From contig JALOQB010000013.1 in assembly GCA_025453595.1 (NCBI GenBank), positions 1 through 45,008 of the forward strand: 45,008 nt of DNA, read 5' to 3'. The stretch's first letter is position 1; each line of letters begins with the position of its first letter. Below the pieces are notes generated by a model. It made no database searches. It worked only from the letters and a program-made list of their open reading frames with translations, and was not told the DNA's origin. Below, piece after piece: positions 18,084 to 27,303 of the stretch. Both the position numbers and the translations under genes were made by a program. This DNA is from Polyangiaceae bacterium (GTDB lineage Bacteria; Myxococcota_A; Polyangia; Polyangiales; Polyangiaceae).

Positions 18084-18653
18084 ATGTTCGCGTTGACCTC
18101 CCCCGGACGCCTCTGGCCCCCCGCCGGTCGCTCCCACGACCCGGCGCTCCGCCTCGAAGCCGCGGCCCTCCGCCCCGCGCTCCGCGGCCTCATCGCCAGG
18201 CTCCTCGGCCACGGGGTCGAGCACCCGGACGTCGAGGACGCCACCCAGGAGGCCCTCCGCCGCGTCCTCGAAGGCGCCCCGAACCTCGCCACAGGCGTCC
18301 CCCTCCGCCCCTGGGCCTTCGGCGTCGCTCGCCATGTCGCCCTCGATCTCCTCCGCGCACGCCGCCGCAGCGCCCTCCGCCTCCAGGACGACGACGCCCT
18401 CCTTCACCTCCCCGATGACGCCCCCTCCCCCGAGGCCGCCGCCCTCCAGCGCCAGCGCTCCGCCGCCGCCCAGGACGCCCTCCTCCAGCTCCCCGACGGC
18501 ATGCGCCAGGCCCTCCTCCTCTTCCACGGCGAGGGCCTCTCCTACCTGCAGATCGCCGAGAAGATGTCCCTCCCCGTCGGCACCGTCGCCACCTGGATCA
18601 CCCGCGCGCGGAAGCACCTGTCCGCCTCCTGCCTCGAACCGAAGGAGCCCTTA
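18084..18653 (+). CDS. ECF-type RNA polymerase sigma factor, ending in TTA
   Basis: 189 residues. Region 2 is seen in [18 protein letters not shown] and [20 protein letters not shown]; region 4 is the helix-turn-helix [20 protein letters not shown] with [15 protein letters not shown]. It directs transcription of envelope-stress or similar regulons. ATG 18084 is preferred over TTG 18051. The coding frame runs without a canonical stop into the anti-sigma gene, but TTA at 18651-18653 falls right after the end of region 4 and three bases before a well-placed ATG (AAGGAG nine bases upstream). I take TTA as the stop. Confidence 0.9.
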
Positions 18654-18656
18654 TCT

Positions 18657-19163
18657 ATGGAACTTCTGGGCAGAGAGCTGCTCCTCGATCCGGACGGTCA
18701 CCTCAGCGAGATCGGCGCCGGCGCCCTGGCCGACGGGCAGGACGCGCTGATCCCCGCGGACCTGCTGGCCCACGCGGCGAGCTGCCCCGAGTGCCAGCTG
18801 CGCCTGGGCCAGCAGGCGCTCCAGGTCGAGCTGGTCCACCGGGCCCTGGGCGCCGATCCGGCCCCGGCCCTGGCCTCGACGCGCGCGCCTGCCCTCCCCT
18901 GGCGCTCCCTGCTGATCGCGGCGGCGCTGGCGGCCCTGGGAGCGGCGCCGACCCTGCTGGCCCCCGAGACCGCGGCCAGCGCCAGGACCCTGCTGCGGAT
19001 GGCCCCGGCGCTGCTGCTGGCCCTGGGCCGCGCCCTCCAGGAGCCCGACATGACGACACGAATGGCGACGATGAGCTGGGCCGGCGCGCTGGTGCTGGCC
19101 CTCGTCGGCGCCGCGCTGGCCCGGCTGGCGACACGACAGCACCCCCAAGGAGACCCCCGATGA
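18657..19163 (+). CDS. anti-sigma factor-like membrane protein with zinc-finger motif
   Basis: 168 residues. The N-terminal cytoplasmic part carries H-x-x-x-C-x-x-C (HAASCPEC), the core of the zf-HC2 anti-sigma domain. Three hydrophobic segments follow (LLIAAALAALGAAPTLL, APALLLALGRAL, GALVLALVGAALARL). It lies directly behind an ECF sigma gene and overlaps the next gene by ATGA, which is the standard arrangement of sigma and its membrane-bound inhibitor. A literal reading would make it the C-terminus of the sigma factor, because no TAA, TAG or TGA separates them. Confidence 0.85.
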   Translation: MELLGRELLLDPDGHLSEIGAGALADGQDALIPADLLAHAASCPECQLRLGQQALQVELVHRALGADPAPALASTRAPALPWRSLLIAAALAALGAAPTLLAPETAASARTLLRMAPALLLALGRALQEPDMTTRMATMSWAGALVLALVGAALARLATRQHPQGDPR

Positions 19164-20518
19164 CCCGAAGAACCCGTGGTACCTGGCTGGCAGCGTCGCT
19201 GCTGGCGCTCTCGCTCTGGACAACCCACGAGGCCCGCGCCGACGTGGAGCGCACCGGCACCTGGCCCGCGCAGGAGCGCAAGATCTCCCTCGAGCTGGAG
19301 CAGACGCCGCTGCGGCTCGCGCTCAAGCGCCTCGCGGACGTCGCGGGCTGGAGCATCGTGCTCCCCGGCCACCTCGATGACCTGGTGGACGTGCAGGTGA
19401 AGGAGCAGGACGCAGGGCGGGTGCTGGACCTGCTGCTGCAGCAGCGGCGCTACGTGGCCCACCGCGACGGGGATCTGCTGCAGGTGCGCCTCGCCACGCC
19501 CCAGGATGCAGCGGCCCCGGCCCTGCCTGCGCCGCCCACGGCCCCCGCGCTGCCGGCGCTGCCCGACGTGCCGGCGCTGCCCGCCATGCCGGCGCTGCCC
19601 GACGTGCCGGCGCTGCCCGCCGTGCCGGCGCTGGCGGCGTCGGCCTCGTCGGCCTCTCCGCCAGAGCTTCGCCCCGAGGCGGAGGATCGCACCGTCATCG
19701 GCGGGAGCGCCCGGGTGGCCCGGGGCGAGGTGGTGAAGCACCTGACGGTGCTGGGCGGCTCGGTGCAGATCGAGGGCGAGGTGACCGGCGAGGTGACGGT
19801 GCTGGGCGGCTCGGTGCGGGTCAAGGAAGGGGCCCACGTGCACGGCACGATGCGCGCCATCGGGGGCTCGGTGAAGGTGGAGGACGGCGCCCGGGTCGAC
19901 GGGGCGCTGGAGGCCTTCGGGGGCATCGTGGACGGCGGGCCCGGAGCCAGGAAAAAGAAGGCCCTGGCGGCCACCAGCGACGCGACCGTCGCCAGGAAAT
20001 CCCCCCGTGGGTTCCTCGAGAAAATCGGGAACTCGCTCTCGTCCGCCGCGCTACTTTACGTGTTCGGCGTGGTGCTCTGGGCGCTGCAGACCGAGCGGAT
20101 GGAGCGGCTGCAGACGGAGGTGGCCAGCAGGCCCATGCGCTCCTTCGCGGTGGGCGTGGTGGGCCTGCTGGGAGGTTCGCTGCTCCTCGCCGCCATGAGC
20201 GTGACCATCGTGGGGATCCCGGTGGCCATCGTGCTGGCGATCGCCGGCGTCCTTGGCGCCTACGCCGGGCTGTGCGCGGCGCTGCAGACCGCGGGCAAGG
20301 GGTTGCTGGCCCACCGCACCACCAACCCTTACCTGCACCTGGCCGCGGGCTGCGCCCTGTTCTTCCTCACCGGGAGCCTCCCCTGGATCGGTGATCTCGT
20401 CGGGATCTTCGGCGGCCTCCTGGGCCTCGGCGTCGCCCTCACCACCGGCTTCGGGGGCATGACCCGGCCCTTGCTCGGAGCCTCGACCCCCCAGGGCCCC
20501 TACCGCACCTCGCCCTGA
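19160..20518 (+). CDS. exported protein with secretin-N/STN-like and polymer-forming (bactofilin-like) domains plus TM segments
   Basis: 452 residues. Cleavable signal (MTRRTRGTWLAASLLALSL), an STN/secretin-N-like domain (KISLELEQTPLRLALKRLAD, then VDVQVKEQDAGRVLDLLLQQ), a Pro-Ala-Leu repeat linker, a right-handed beta-repeat region (VTVLGGSVRVKEGAHVHG, AIGGSVKVEDGARVDG) like bactofilins and DUF4097-type proteins, and three to four transmembrane segments at the C-terminus. Translationally coupled to the anti-sigma gene (ATGA), so it is probably an envelope component or the signal input of the sigma pair (inference). Confidence 0.8.
   Translation: MTRRTRGTWLAASLLALSLWTTHEARADVERTGTWPAQERKISLELEQTPLRLALKRLADVAGWSIVLPGHLDDLVDVQVKEQDAGRVLDLLLQQRRYVAHRDGDLLQVRLATPQDAAAPALPAPPTAPALPALPDVPALPAMPALPDVPALPAVPALAASASSASPPELRPEAEDRTVIGGSARVARGEVVKHLTVLGGSVQIEGEVTGEVTVLGGSVRVKEGAHVHGTMRAIGGSVKVEDGARVDGALEAFGGIVDGGPGARKKKALAATSDATVARKSPRGFLEKIGNSLSSAALLYVFGVVLWALQTERMERLQTEVASRPMRSFAVGVVGLLGGSLLLAAMSVTIVGIPVAIVLAIAGVLGAYAGLCAALQTAGKGLLAHRTTNPYLHLAAGCALFFLTGSLPWIGDLVGIFGGLLGLGVALTTGFGGMTRPLLGASTPQGPYRTSP
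19541..19632 (+). repeat. in-frame tandem repeat encoding (D/A)-x-PALP units
   Basis: About five copies of an 18-base unit (consensus GTGCCGGCGCTGCCCGAC) encode the Pro-Ala-Leu linker of the exported protein at 19160. Copies alternate GAC/GCC at the last codon, giving a 36-base higher-order period. Such repeats can change length by slippage without a frameshift. Confidence 0.8.
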
Positions 20519-20551
20519 GGCCTTTGCCCGCGTGGTAGCCTGGGCCCGCCC

Positions 20552-22591
20552 ATGCTCACCGATTTCGATCAGCACCTGCTTGGCGAGGGAACCCACCACC
20601 GGCTCCACGAGAAGCTGGGCGCTCACCTGGTCGAGCGCGACGGCCAGCGCGGCGTCCACTTCGCCGTCTGGGCCCCGAGGGCCCGCGAGGTCGCGGTCAT
20701 CGGCGATTTCAACGAATGGAAGCCCGGCGTCACCCCCCTGCGCCGCCACGGCGAGGGCGTATGGAGCGCATTTGTCCCCGGCCTCACCGCCGGGGCTCGC
20801 TACAAGTACCGCGTCGCCGCCCAGGGCTCGGCGGTGCGCTACGCCGACAAGGCGGATCCCTTCGCCTTCCACACGGAGACCCCGCCCCACCGCGCCTCCA
20901 TCGTCTGGGATCTGGCCTACGACTGGGGCGACCAGCGCTGGATGCAGCAGCGCGAGGCACGGAGCAAGCTCACGGCCCCCGTCTCCATCTACGAGGTGCA
21001 CCTGGGCTCCTGGCGCCGGGGCCCCGGCGGGCGCCACCTGAGCTACCGCGAGATGGCCCCGCTCCTCGCCGACTACGCGCTCCAGCAAGGCTTCACCCAC
21101 GTCGAGCTGATGCCCGTGATGGAGCACCCCTTCTATGGCTCCTGGGGCTACCAGGTGACCGGCTATTTCGCCCCCACCAGCCGCCACGGCACCCCCCAGG
21201 ATCTGATGTTCCTGATCGACACCCTCCACCAGGCGGGCCTCGGCGTGATCCTTGACTGGGTGCCCTCCCATTTCCCCACCGACGAGCACGGCCTCGGCTA
21301 CTTCGACGGCACCCACCTCTTCGAGCACGCGGACCCGCGCCTCGGGTTCCACCCTGACTGGAACAGCTTCATCTTCGACTACGGGCGCCCCGAGGTCCGG
21401 GCTTTTTTGATCTCCAGCGCACGCTTCTGGCTGGAGCGCTACCACGCCGACGGCCTCCGCGTGGACGCGGTCGCCAGCATGCTCTACCTCGACTACTCCC
21501 GCGGGCCTGGCCAGTGGGTCCCCAACCGCCACGGAGGCCGCGAAAACCTCGACGCCATCGCCCTCCTCCGCGCCATGAACGAGGAGCTCTACCAGCACTT
21601 CCCCGGCATCCAGATCTTCGCCGAAGAATCCACCGCCTGGCCCCTGGTCTCGCGCCCCAGCTACCTCGGTGGCCTGGGCTTTGGCTACAAGTGGGACATG
21701 GGCTGGATGAACGATACCCTCGCCTACCTCGCCCGCGACCCCATCTTCCGGTCCTACGCCCACACCCAGCTCACCTTCCGCCCCATGTACGCCGGCAGCG
21801 AGAACTTCGTGCTGCCCCTCTCCCACGACGAGGTGGTCCACGGCAAGGGGTCGCTCCTCGGGCGCATGCCCGGCGACCGCTGGCAGCGCCTCGCCAACCT
21901 GCGCTTGCTCCTCGCCAACCAGATCGCCCAACCTGGCAAAAAACTCCTCTTCATGGGCGGAGAATTCGGCCAGCTCCGCGAGTGGAACCACGACGACCAG
22001 CTCGACTGGTCCCTCCTCGACGACCCGGCCCACCGGGGCGTCCAGCTCCTGCACCGCGACCTCAACCACCTCTACACCGGACACCCGGCCCTCCACGAGG
22101 GCGACTGCTCCCCCGACGGCTTCGAGTGGATCGACTGCAGCGACGCCGCCGCCAGCGTCGTCGCCTTCCTCCGCCGCTCCGCCTCCTCCCCCAACCTCCT
22201 CCTGATCGTCTTCAACTACACCCCGGTCGTCCGCTCCGGTTACCGTATGGGGGTTCCCTATGGTGGCCGCTGGGTCGAGCGCATCAACACCGATGCGTCG
22301 TGCTACGGGGGCAGCGGCGCGGGCAACCAGGGCGGGCTCCGGGCCGAGGAGAGCGAGCACCACGGGCGCCCCTTCCACCTCCGCCTCACCCTGCCCCCCC
22401 TCGCGGCGCTGTTCTTCGAGGGGGTCGAGCCCCCGCCCGCGAGGCCACCGCAGCCCACGCCGTCCGAGCTGGAGCTGAGCGAGGAGCTGAGCGAGCAGGC
22501 GTGGCCAGATACCCCCGCCCGGCAGCCTCGCCACACCCCCACGCTCCTCCCCCCGCCGCAGGGGGCCCCGCCAGAGCCGACACGCGAGTGA
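20552..22591 (+). CDS. glgB: 1,4-alpha-glucan branching enzyme
   Basis: 679 residues. It introduces alpha-1,6 branches into glycogen. Domain order: N-terminal CBM48 ([20 protein letters not shown]), GH13 barrel and C-terminal beta domain. Catalytic motifs: DGLRVDAV (nucleophile Asp), FAEESTAWP (acid/base Glu) and [12 protein letters not shown] (transition-state Asp). An unusual Pro/Glu-rich tail of about 55 residues follows the last beta domain. It ends with TGA, convergent with the membrane protein gene; a small GC palindrome (22599-22612) between them lacks a U-tract. Confidence 0.95.
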   Translation: MLTDFDQHLLGEGTHHRLHEKLGAHLVERDGQRGVHFAVWAPRAREVAVIGDFNEWKPGVTPLRRHGEGVWSAFVPGLTAGARYKYRVAAQGSAVRYADKADPFAFHTETPPHRASIVWDLAYDWGDQRWMQQREARSKLTAPVSIYEVHLGSWRRGPGGRHLSYREMAPLLADYALQQGFTHVELMPVMEHPFYGSWGYQVTGYFAPTSRHGTPQDLMFLIDTLHQAGLGVILDWVPSHFPTDEHGLGYFDGTHLFEHADPRLGFHPDWNSFIFDYGRPEVRAFLISSARFWLERYHADGLRVDAVASMLYLDYSRGPGQWVPNRHGGRENLDAIALLRAMNEELYQHFPGIQIFAEESTAWPLVSRPSYLGGLGFGYKWDMGWMNDTLAYLARDPIFRSYAHTQLTFRPMYAGSENFVLPLSHDEVVHGKGSLLGRMPGDRWQRLANLRLLLANQIAQPGKKLLFMGGEFGQLREWNHDDQLDWSLLDDPAHRGVQLLHRDLNHLYTGHPALHEGDCSPDGFEWIDCSDAAASVVAFLRRSASSPNLLLIVFNYTPVVRSGYRMGVPYGGRWVERINTDASCYGGSGAGNQGGLRAEESEHHGRPFHLRLTLPPLAALFFEGVEPPPARPPQPTPSELELSEELSEQAWPDTPARQPRHTPTLLPPPQGAPPEPTRE

Positions 22592-22615
22592 CCGCGAGCC
22601 CGCCCCGCGGGGCGC

Positions 22616-23155
22616 TCAGGGGGCCCGGCGCTCCCGGGCGTTGAGGGACATCTGGCGCATCTCGGTCACGTTGGCGCCGGTGCTCCCGCGGATCACGATC
22701 TCGACCTCCTCGCCCACCGGCAGCCCGGCCAGCTCGCAGCGCAGCTCGACCTCGCAGTCCCCGGAGAACTTCGCGCCGACCTTCGACACGATGCCGCAGA
22801 AGGAGGAGCCGCGCTCGCCGGTCTTGCACGTCGTGCTGGCCAGGGACCGGGCCCCCTGCCTCGCCTCCAGCTCGTACGAGACCTCGGGCATGGCTCCCCT
22901 CGAACCACGCCAGGATGCCTCCAGATCGGCCCACCAGGAGACCCCCCCGGGCGGTACCCGGAGCCGCATGCGGGTCACCCCCGGGCCCGCCAGCGGCGCC
23001 GCGGCCAGGAGCTCGCCGCGGCCAGCGCCCAGGGCCAGCGCGACGGCGATGCTGAGCCCGAAGAGAGGGACACACACGAAGACGCCCAGCAGGTAAAGCA
23101 GGACGGACTGCTTCTTGGCCTCCGTATCGGGGGGGGCACCGGGGCGGGGGGTCAA
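22616..23155 (-). CDS. membrane-anchored protein, unknown function
   Basis: 179 residues: an N-terminal transmembrane helix (SVLLYLLGVFVCVPLFGLSIAVAL, about 17-40) and an extracytoplasmic domain with four Cys (TTCKTG, SSFCGI, GDCEVEL, RCEL) that looks beta-rich. The start is TTG 23155, overlapping the TGA of the GRAS-domain gene as TTGA, so the genes are coupled. No family recognised. Confidence 0.72.
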   Translation of the reverse strand: MTPRPGAPPDTEAKKQSVLLYLLGVFVCVPLFGLSIAVALALGAGRGELLAAAPLAGPGVTRMRLRVPPGGVSWWADLEASWRGSRGAMPEVSYELEARQGARSLASTTCKTGERGSSFCGIVSKVGAKFSGDCEVELRCELAGLPVGEEVEIVIRGSTGANVTEMRQMSLNARERRAP

Positions 23156-24237
23156 TCGTACTTCTCGAGCTGGGCCACCAGGATCCCCAGGATAGGCTGG
23201 TGGTCAAAGCCCACGCTCACGTACCCCTTGTGGGGCTCGACCTGGACGGTCGGGTGCGTCGGTGCGGGCAGGTCGGTCAGGTTCTGCCGCACGAAGAACC
23301 CCGCGTCGAGCAGGCGATCACGCCACACGGAGAGAGGTTCCATACGCTCGTGGCGGTTGGCCATCTCGTCCTCGGAGAGGTTGTCCTCGATCTCGCGCCC
23401 GAGGAAGCTGACCTTGAGGGCCACCTTCTCCTGGGGGGTGATGGTGTCGAGGGCGTCGACCATGCGGAAGACGCCTCCGTAGAAGCTCCAGCAGGCGTCG
23501 AAGCGTCGGAAGAAATCGTCGTCATTGAGGGAGCTGGCGTCGCCCTCCAGCATGACGACGCCGAGGGGCTCGTACCAGCGCAGGGAGCGGAGCACGCGGC
23601 CCCGCTCGTCCCCCTCGTGAGGTTCGCTGACGATGTGGTGCAGCGAGAACGAGGCGTTGATGGCGCAGCGACCGCGGTAGCGATCGAAGAGGCTCCACTC
23701 GGCGCGAGAGAGGTCTTCCGCGCACTTGCCGATGCCGTGGAAGGAGGCCTGGACCCCGAGGGTACGGCCGGCGGTGAGCACCGCCTCCTCGGCGGCGCGC
23801 AGGCTGTCGGCGAAGGGTTCGAGGCCGACCACGGTGAAGCGCTGGAGCGAGGGCTTCCGCTCCTTCAGGGCCCGCATCACGCTGACCGCCTGCCCCCCCT
23901 TGCCCAGCCCCATGTCGATCAGCACCGGATCCTCGCCGGCCCTGAGGAGGAAATCGACCAGGTACCGGTTGGCCACCTGGTACCCGTAAGAGAAATGAGG
24001 GACGCGGGCGATGACGTCGAACACGTCGATCTGCGAGCCGGCCTCCTCGTACTTGCTGATGTAGATGTTGCCTGTTTCAACGTAGGCGGGGTCGAGCTTC
24101 TTCTCGAGGGCGTCGCGGATGATCCACTCCCAGGTGTGGGTTCGCTTGTCGTAATCGAGCGAGCGAACCAGCTTGGTCGCTGATCGGAAGGAGCCTTCCT
24201 TCATCAGATCGACCACGCGCAGCAGCGGATGTTTCAT
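23152..24237 (-). CDS. bacterial GRAS-domain protein (Rossmann-fold methyltransferase-like)
   Basis: 361 residues. The sequence follows the plant GRAS domain along its length: HFSYGYQVANRYLVDFL (leucine-repeat-like start), VLIDMGLGKGGQ (VHIID-like glycine loop at 105-116), CAINASFSLHHI, the PLGVVMLEGDASSLNDDDFF-RRFDACWSFYGGVFRMVDAL block, and REIEDNLSEDE then RHERMEPLSVWRDRLLDAGF (PFYRE/SAW-like). GRAS domains are derived S-adenosylmethionine methyltransferase folds; bacterial members probably bind or modify a small molecule. Plant GRAS proteins are transcription regulators. ATG 24237 is preceded by GGGGAAAG. An in-frame TTA at 24255-24253, six codons upstream, is consistent with this start. 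Confidence 0.85.
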   Translation of the reverse strand: MKHPLLRVVDLMKEGSFRSATKLVRSLDYDKRTHTWEWIIRDALEKKLDPAYVETGNIYISKYEEAGSQIDVFDVIARVPHFSYGYQVANRYLVDFLLRAGEDPVLIDMGLGKGGQAVSVMRALKERKPSLQRFTVVGLEPFADSLRAAEEAVLTAGRTLGVQASFHGIGKCAEDLSRAEWSLFDRYRGRCAINASFSLHHIVSEPHEGDERGRVLRSLRWYEPLGVVMLEGDASSLNDDDFFRRFDACWSFYGGVFRMVDALDTITPQEKVALKVSFLGREIEDNLSEDEMANRHERMEPLSVWRDRLLDAGFFVRQNLTDLPAPTHPTVQVEPHKGYVSVGFDHQPILGILVAQLEKYD

Positions 24238-24349
24238 GAGCTTTCCCCGTGGTAAAAGGCCTCGCCCCTGCGAGGCGTCCGCCATACTAACGGAACCACG
24301 GAGCAAGAACAGGTCGGCGGCGTTCGTGGGGCCACCAGCGATGCGGCGC

Positions 24350-24832
24350 TCAGCCCAGCCTCCACGCGGCGTTGACCTCGAGCCAGGCGGGGGCCTCCGG
24401 TCGATCCAGGGAGAAGCCCTCGGCGAGCAGGGCGCCCTCCCGGTGATCTTCGTCCTCGGGGAGGGTGGTCCAGGCGGTCCCGTCGTGGTCGCTGGTGGCG
24501 AGGCGGGCGAACTGCTTCCCCTCGCGGGAGGGGAGCCAGAAAAAAGGGTCTTCCGCGCCGTGGCGGCGCGCCAGATCGAGGGCCTGTACGACCGAGGAGC
24601 AGTCGCTCCGGCGGGCGATCCAGATGGTGCCCCGCGCCCCTCTCGACCCGGGCCAGCGCGAGGCCTTGCCCGCCGCCTGGAAGGGGCCCGGGAGCGGCCC
24701 CACGCCGCGCTCTTGCCGCAGGGCGACGCCGAGCAACACCGCGCCATCGTCGGGGACACAGGCCCGCACCAGTCGTTCGAGGTGTTTTTTCAGGTGGGCA
24801 CCGCTCCAGGCAAACGTGCGGATCTTGGCCAT
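24350..24832 (-). CDS. hypothetical protein
   Basis: 160 residues beginning MAKIRTFAWSGAHLKKHLERL. A mixed composition with conserved-looking Trp residues (FFWLPSREGKQF, PAWLEVNAAWRLG), no signal peptide, membrane segment or known motif. Divergent from the GH57 gene with 59 bases between, and 112 bases upstream of the GRAS gene on the same strand. It ends with TGA. Function unknown. Confidence 0.6.
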   Translation of the reverse strand: MAKIRTFAWSGAHLKKHLERLVRACVPDDGAVLLGVALRQERGVGPLPGPFQAAGKASRWPGSRGARGTIWIARRSDCSSVVQALDLARRHGAEDPFFWLPSREGKQFARLATSDHDGTAWTTLPEDEDHREGALLAEGFSLDRPEAPAWLEVNAAWRLG

Positions 24833-24891
24833 GGAGAGGATGTTACAGAAATGTCGCAGGTTTTTGACCAGACCCCCGGGACGGTAGAAAA

Positions 24892-27303
24892 ATGGTGAGG
24901 ATGAGCCGCTATCTGTGCGTCCACGGGCACTTCTACCAGCCCCCCCGGGAGAACCCCTGGCTGGAGGAGATCGAGCAGCAAGAGTCGGCCTACCCGTACC
25001 ACGACTGGAACGAGCGGATCAGCGCCGAGTGCTACGCGCCCAACGCGGCGGCGCGGGTGCTGGACAGCGAGAATCGGATCGTCCAGATCGTCAACAATTA
25101 CGAGCGGATCAGCTTCAATTTCGGGCCCACCCTGCTCTCCTGGATGGAGCACCAGGACCGCCCCACCTACCAGGCGATCCTGGAGGCGGACGCGGCGAGC
25201 CAGGGGCGCTTCAGGGGCCACGGCTCGGCGATCGCCCAGGTCTACAATCACCTGATCCTGCCCCTGGCGTCGCCGCGAGATCAGCGGACCCAGGTGCGCT
25301 GGGGCATCGCCGATTTTCGCCGGAGGTTCCGGCGGGATCCGGAGGGGATGTGGCTGGCGGAGACCGCGGCGGACCTGCCCTCGCTGGAGGCGCTGGCGGC
25401 GGAGGGGATCCGCTTCACCATCCTGGCGCCGCGCCAGTGCCAGGCCATCCGCAAGCGGGGCGAGGTCGAGTGGAAGGACGTGAGCGGGGGGCGCGTCGAT
25501 CCGTCGAGGCCCTACCTGGTGTCGCTCCCCTCGGGGCGCTCGATCGCCGTGTTCTTCTACGACGGACCGATCTCCCAGGGGGTCGCCTTCGAGGGGCTGC
25601 TGCACCGGGGCGAGAACTTCGCCCACCGGCTGCTGCAGGCCTTCTCGGACCGGCGCGCGGGGCCGCAGCTCGCCCACATCGCGACGGACGGCGAGACCTA
25701 CGGCCACCACCACCGGGGCGGCGAGATGGCCCTCGCCTTCGCCCTCTCCTACGTCGAGGAGCAGAGGCTGGCAGAGCTGACCAATTACGGGGAATTTCTC
25801 GAGCGATTCCCCCCCACCCACGAGGCCCAGATCCTGGAGCCATCTTCCTGGAGCTGCGCCCACGGCGTCGAGCGGTGGCGCTCCGACTGCGGGTGCCGCA
25901 CCGGCGGGCTCCCCGGCTGGACCCAGGCGTGGCGCGGCCCCCTGCGCGAGGCCCTCGACTGGCTGCGGGACGAGCTGGCGCGCCGCTTCGAGGAGCGCGG
26001 CGCGCGGCTGCTGCGCGATCCGTGGGCCGTGCGCGACGACTACATCGAGGTGATCCTGGACCGGAGCCCCGCCGTCGTCGACGCCTTCCTCGCCCGCCAC
26101 GGCACGCGCCCCCTGCAGCCCGCCGAGCGCCAGACCGCCCTCAAGCTCCTCGAGATGCAGCGCTGCTGCCAGCTGATGTACACCAGCTGCGGCTGGTTCT
26201 TCGACGAGCTCTCCGGCATCGAGCCGGTGCAGATCCTCCAGTACGCCAGCCGCGCCGCCCAGCTCTGCGAGGAGGTCTTCGGGGAGGACCTGGAGCCCGA
26301 GCTGCTCCGCCGCCTGGAGCGCGCCCGCAGCAACGTGGCCGAGCACCGGGATGGGCGTCTCATCTACGAGAAGCAGGTGCGTCCGGCCCGGGTGACGCCC
26401 GGCAAGGTGGCCGCGCACTTCGCCATGACCTCGCTCTTCGATCGCTTCCACGAGACCTCGCGGGTCTACGCCTACGAGGTGCGGCAGCGGGCCCGCTCGC
26501 GCCTCGACGCGGGCACCGCCGCGGTGGTCCTGGGCGAGGTCGAGGTCCAGTCCCTGATCACCGGGGAGCAAGCTGACTTCGCCTACGGCGTCATCCACGT
26601 CGGCGACCACAACCCCCGCTGCGGCGTCAGCGAGCACACCGGTCAGCACGACGCCCTCGCCGCCGAGCTGGCCCGCCACGCCGCCGCCACCGACCTGCCC
26701 GCGATCTTCCGGGCGCTGGACCGCACCTTCGGCTCCCTCAGCTACTCGCTCCAGGCCCTCTTCAAGGACGAGCAGCGGCGCCTGCTGGCCCTGCTGCTCG
26801 AGCCCACCATCGCCCAGACCGAGCGCACCCTCCGCGACAGCTACGAGCGCCACCGGGCGCTGGTGCGCTTCCTGGCGGAGCGCAAGCTACCGCTCCCGGG
26901 GCCCTTCCAGGCCCTGGCCGCCGTCGCCCTCAACGCGGCCCTGCGGGAGGCCTTCACCGGAGGTAGCTGCGGCCAGGTGCGCGCGCTGGTGGCGGAGGCG
27001 CGGCTGCTGGGGGCGCCGCTCGACGTCCCGACGCTGGAGAGCGCGGCGCGGCTGGCCCTGCGGCGGCAGGCGGAGCGGCTGCACCAGGCGCCGGACGACC
27101 TGGCCAGCATCGAGTGCCTGGAGGCCCTGACCCGCGCGGTGCGCGCGCTGCCGTTCCCGGTCAGCCTGCGGGAGGCCCAGGACGTGCTGCACGAGCTGGG
27201 GGAGCGGTACCTGGCGGCGCGGCGCGGCATCGAGGACCCGACCGCGGTGGCGTGGGTCCGGGGCTTCGAGGCGCTGGGGGACGCGCTGGGGGTGCGGGTC
27301 TAA
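24892..27303 (+). CDS. glycoside hydrolase family 57 / DUF3536 protein
   Basis: 803 residues. The N-terminal barrel carries VHGHFYQPPRENPW (GH57 motif 1), GMWLAETAADLPSLEALA (Glu-containing motif 3) and DGETYGHHH (motif 4 Asp). The long C-terminal helical part corresponds to DUF3536. Likely an alpha-glucan-active enzyme such as a 4-alpha-glucanotransferase or amylase, consistent with glgB and pgm nearby; exact substrate unknown. Start ATG 24892; ATG 24901 is possible. It ends with TAA at 27301-27303, the same three bases that read TTA on the other strand and end the S1 gene. Confidence 0.9.
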   Translation: MVRMSRYLCVHGHFYQPPRENPWLEEIEQQESAYPYHDWNERISAECYAPNAAARVLDSENRIVQIVNNYERISFNFGPTLLSWMEHQDRPTYQAILEADAASQGRFRGHGSAIAQVYNHLILPLASPRDQRTQVRWGIADFRRRFRRDPEGMWLAETAADLPSLEALAAEGIRFTILAPRQCQAIRKRGEVEWKDVSGGRVDPSRPYLVSLPSGRSIAVFFYDGPISQGVAFEGLLHRGENFAHRLLQAFSDRRAGPQLAHIATDGETYGHHHRGGEMALAFALSYVEEQRLAELTNYGEFLERFPPTHEAQILEPSSWSCAHGVERWRSDCGCRTGGLPGWTQAWRGPLREALDWLRDELARRFEERGARLLRDPWAVRDDYIEVILDRSPAVVDAFLARHGTRPLQPAERQTALKLLEMQRCCQLMYTSCGWFFDELSGIEPVQILQYASRAAQLCEEVFGEDLEPELLRRLERARSNVAEHRDGRLIYEKQVRPARVTPGKVAAHFAMTSLFDRFHETSRVYAYEVRQRARSRLDAGTAAVVLGEVEVQSLITGEQADFAYGVIHVGDHNPRCGVSEHTGQHDALAAELARHAAATDLPAIFRALDRTFGSLSYSLQALFKDEQRRLLALLLEPTIAQTERTLRDSYERHRALVRFLAERKLPLPGPFQALAAVALNAALREAFTGGSCGQVRALVAEARLLGAPLDVPTLESAARLALRRQAERLHQAPDDLASIECLEALTRAVRALPFPVSLREAQDVLHELGERYLAARRGIEDPTAVAWVRGFEALGDALGVRV

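Noticed and set aside
18051-19163. A genuine sigma/anti-sigma fusion protein
   Set aside because: A well-spaced AAGGAG-ATG follows the TTA, and the same TTA pattern ends unrelated genes. Not fully excluded without protein data.
20051-22534. 827-residue minus-strand open frame
   Set aside because: Antisense shadow of glgB and the end of the exported-protein gene.
22599-22612. Bidirectional terminator between glgB and the membrane protein gene
   Set aside because: A short GC palindrome without a U-tract on either strand; not enough for a terminator call.
24864-24891. Promoter (TTGACC...TAGAAA) for the GH57 gene
   Set aside because: Spacing and -10 match are poor and the -10 would touch the start codon.
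24790-26853. 687-residue minus-strand open frame
   Set aside because: Antisense shadow of the GH57 gene; no recognisable motif.
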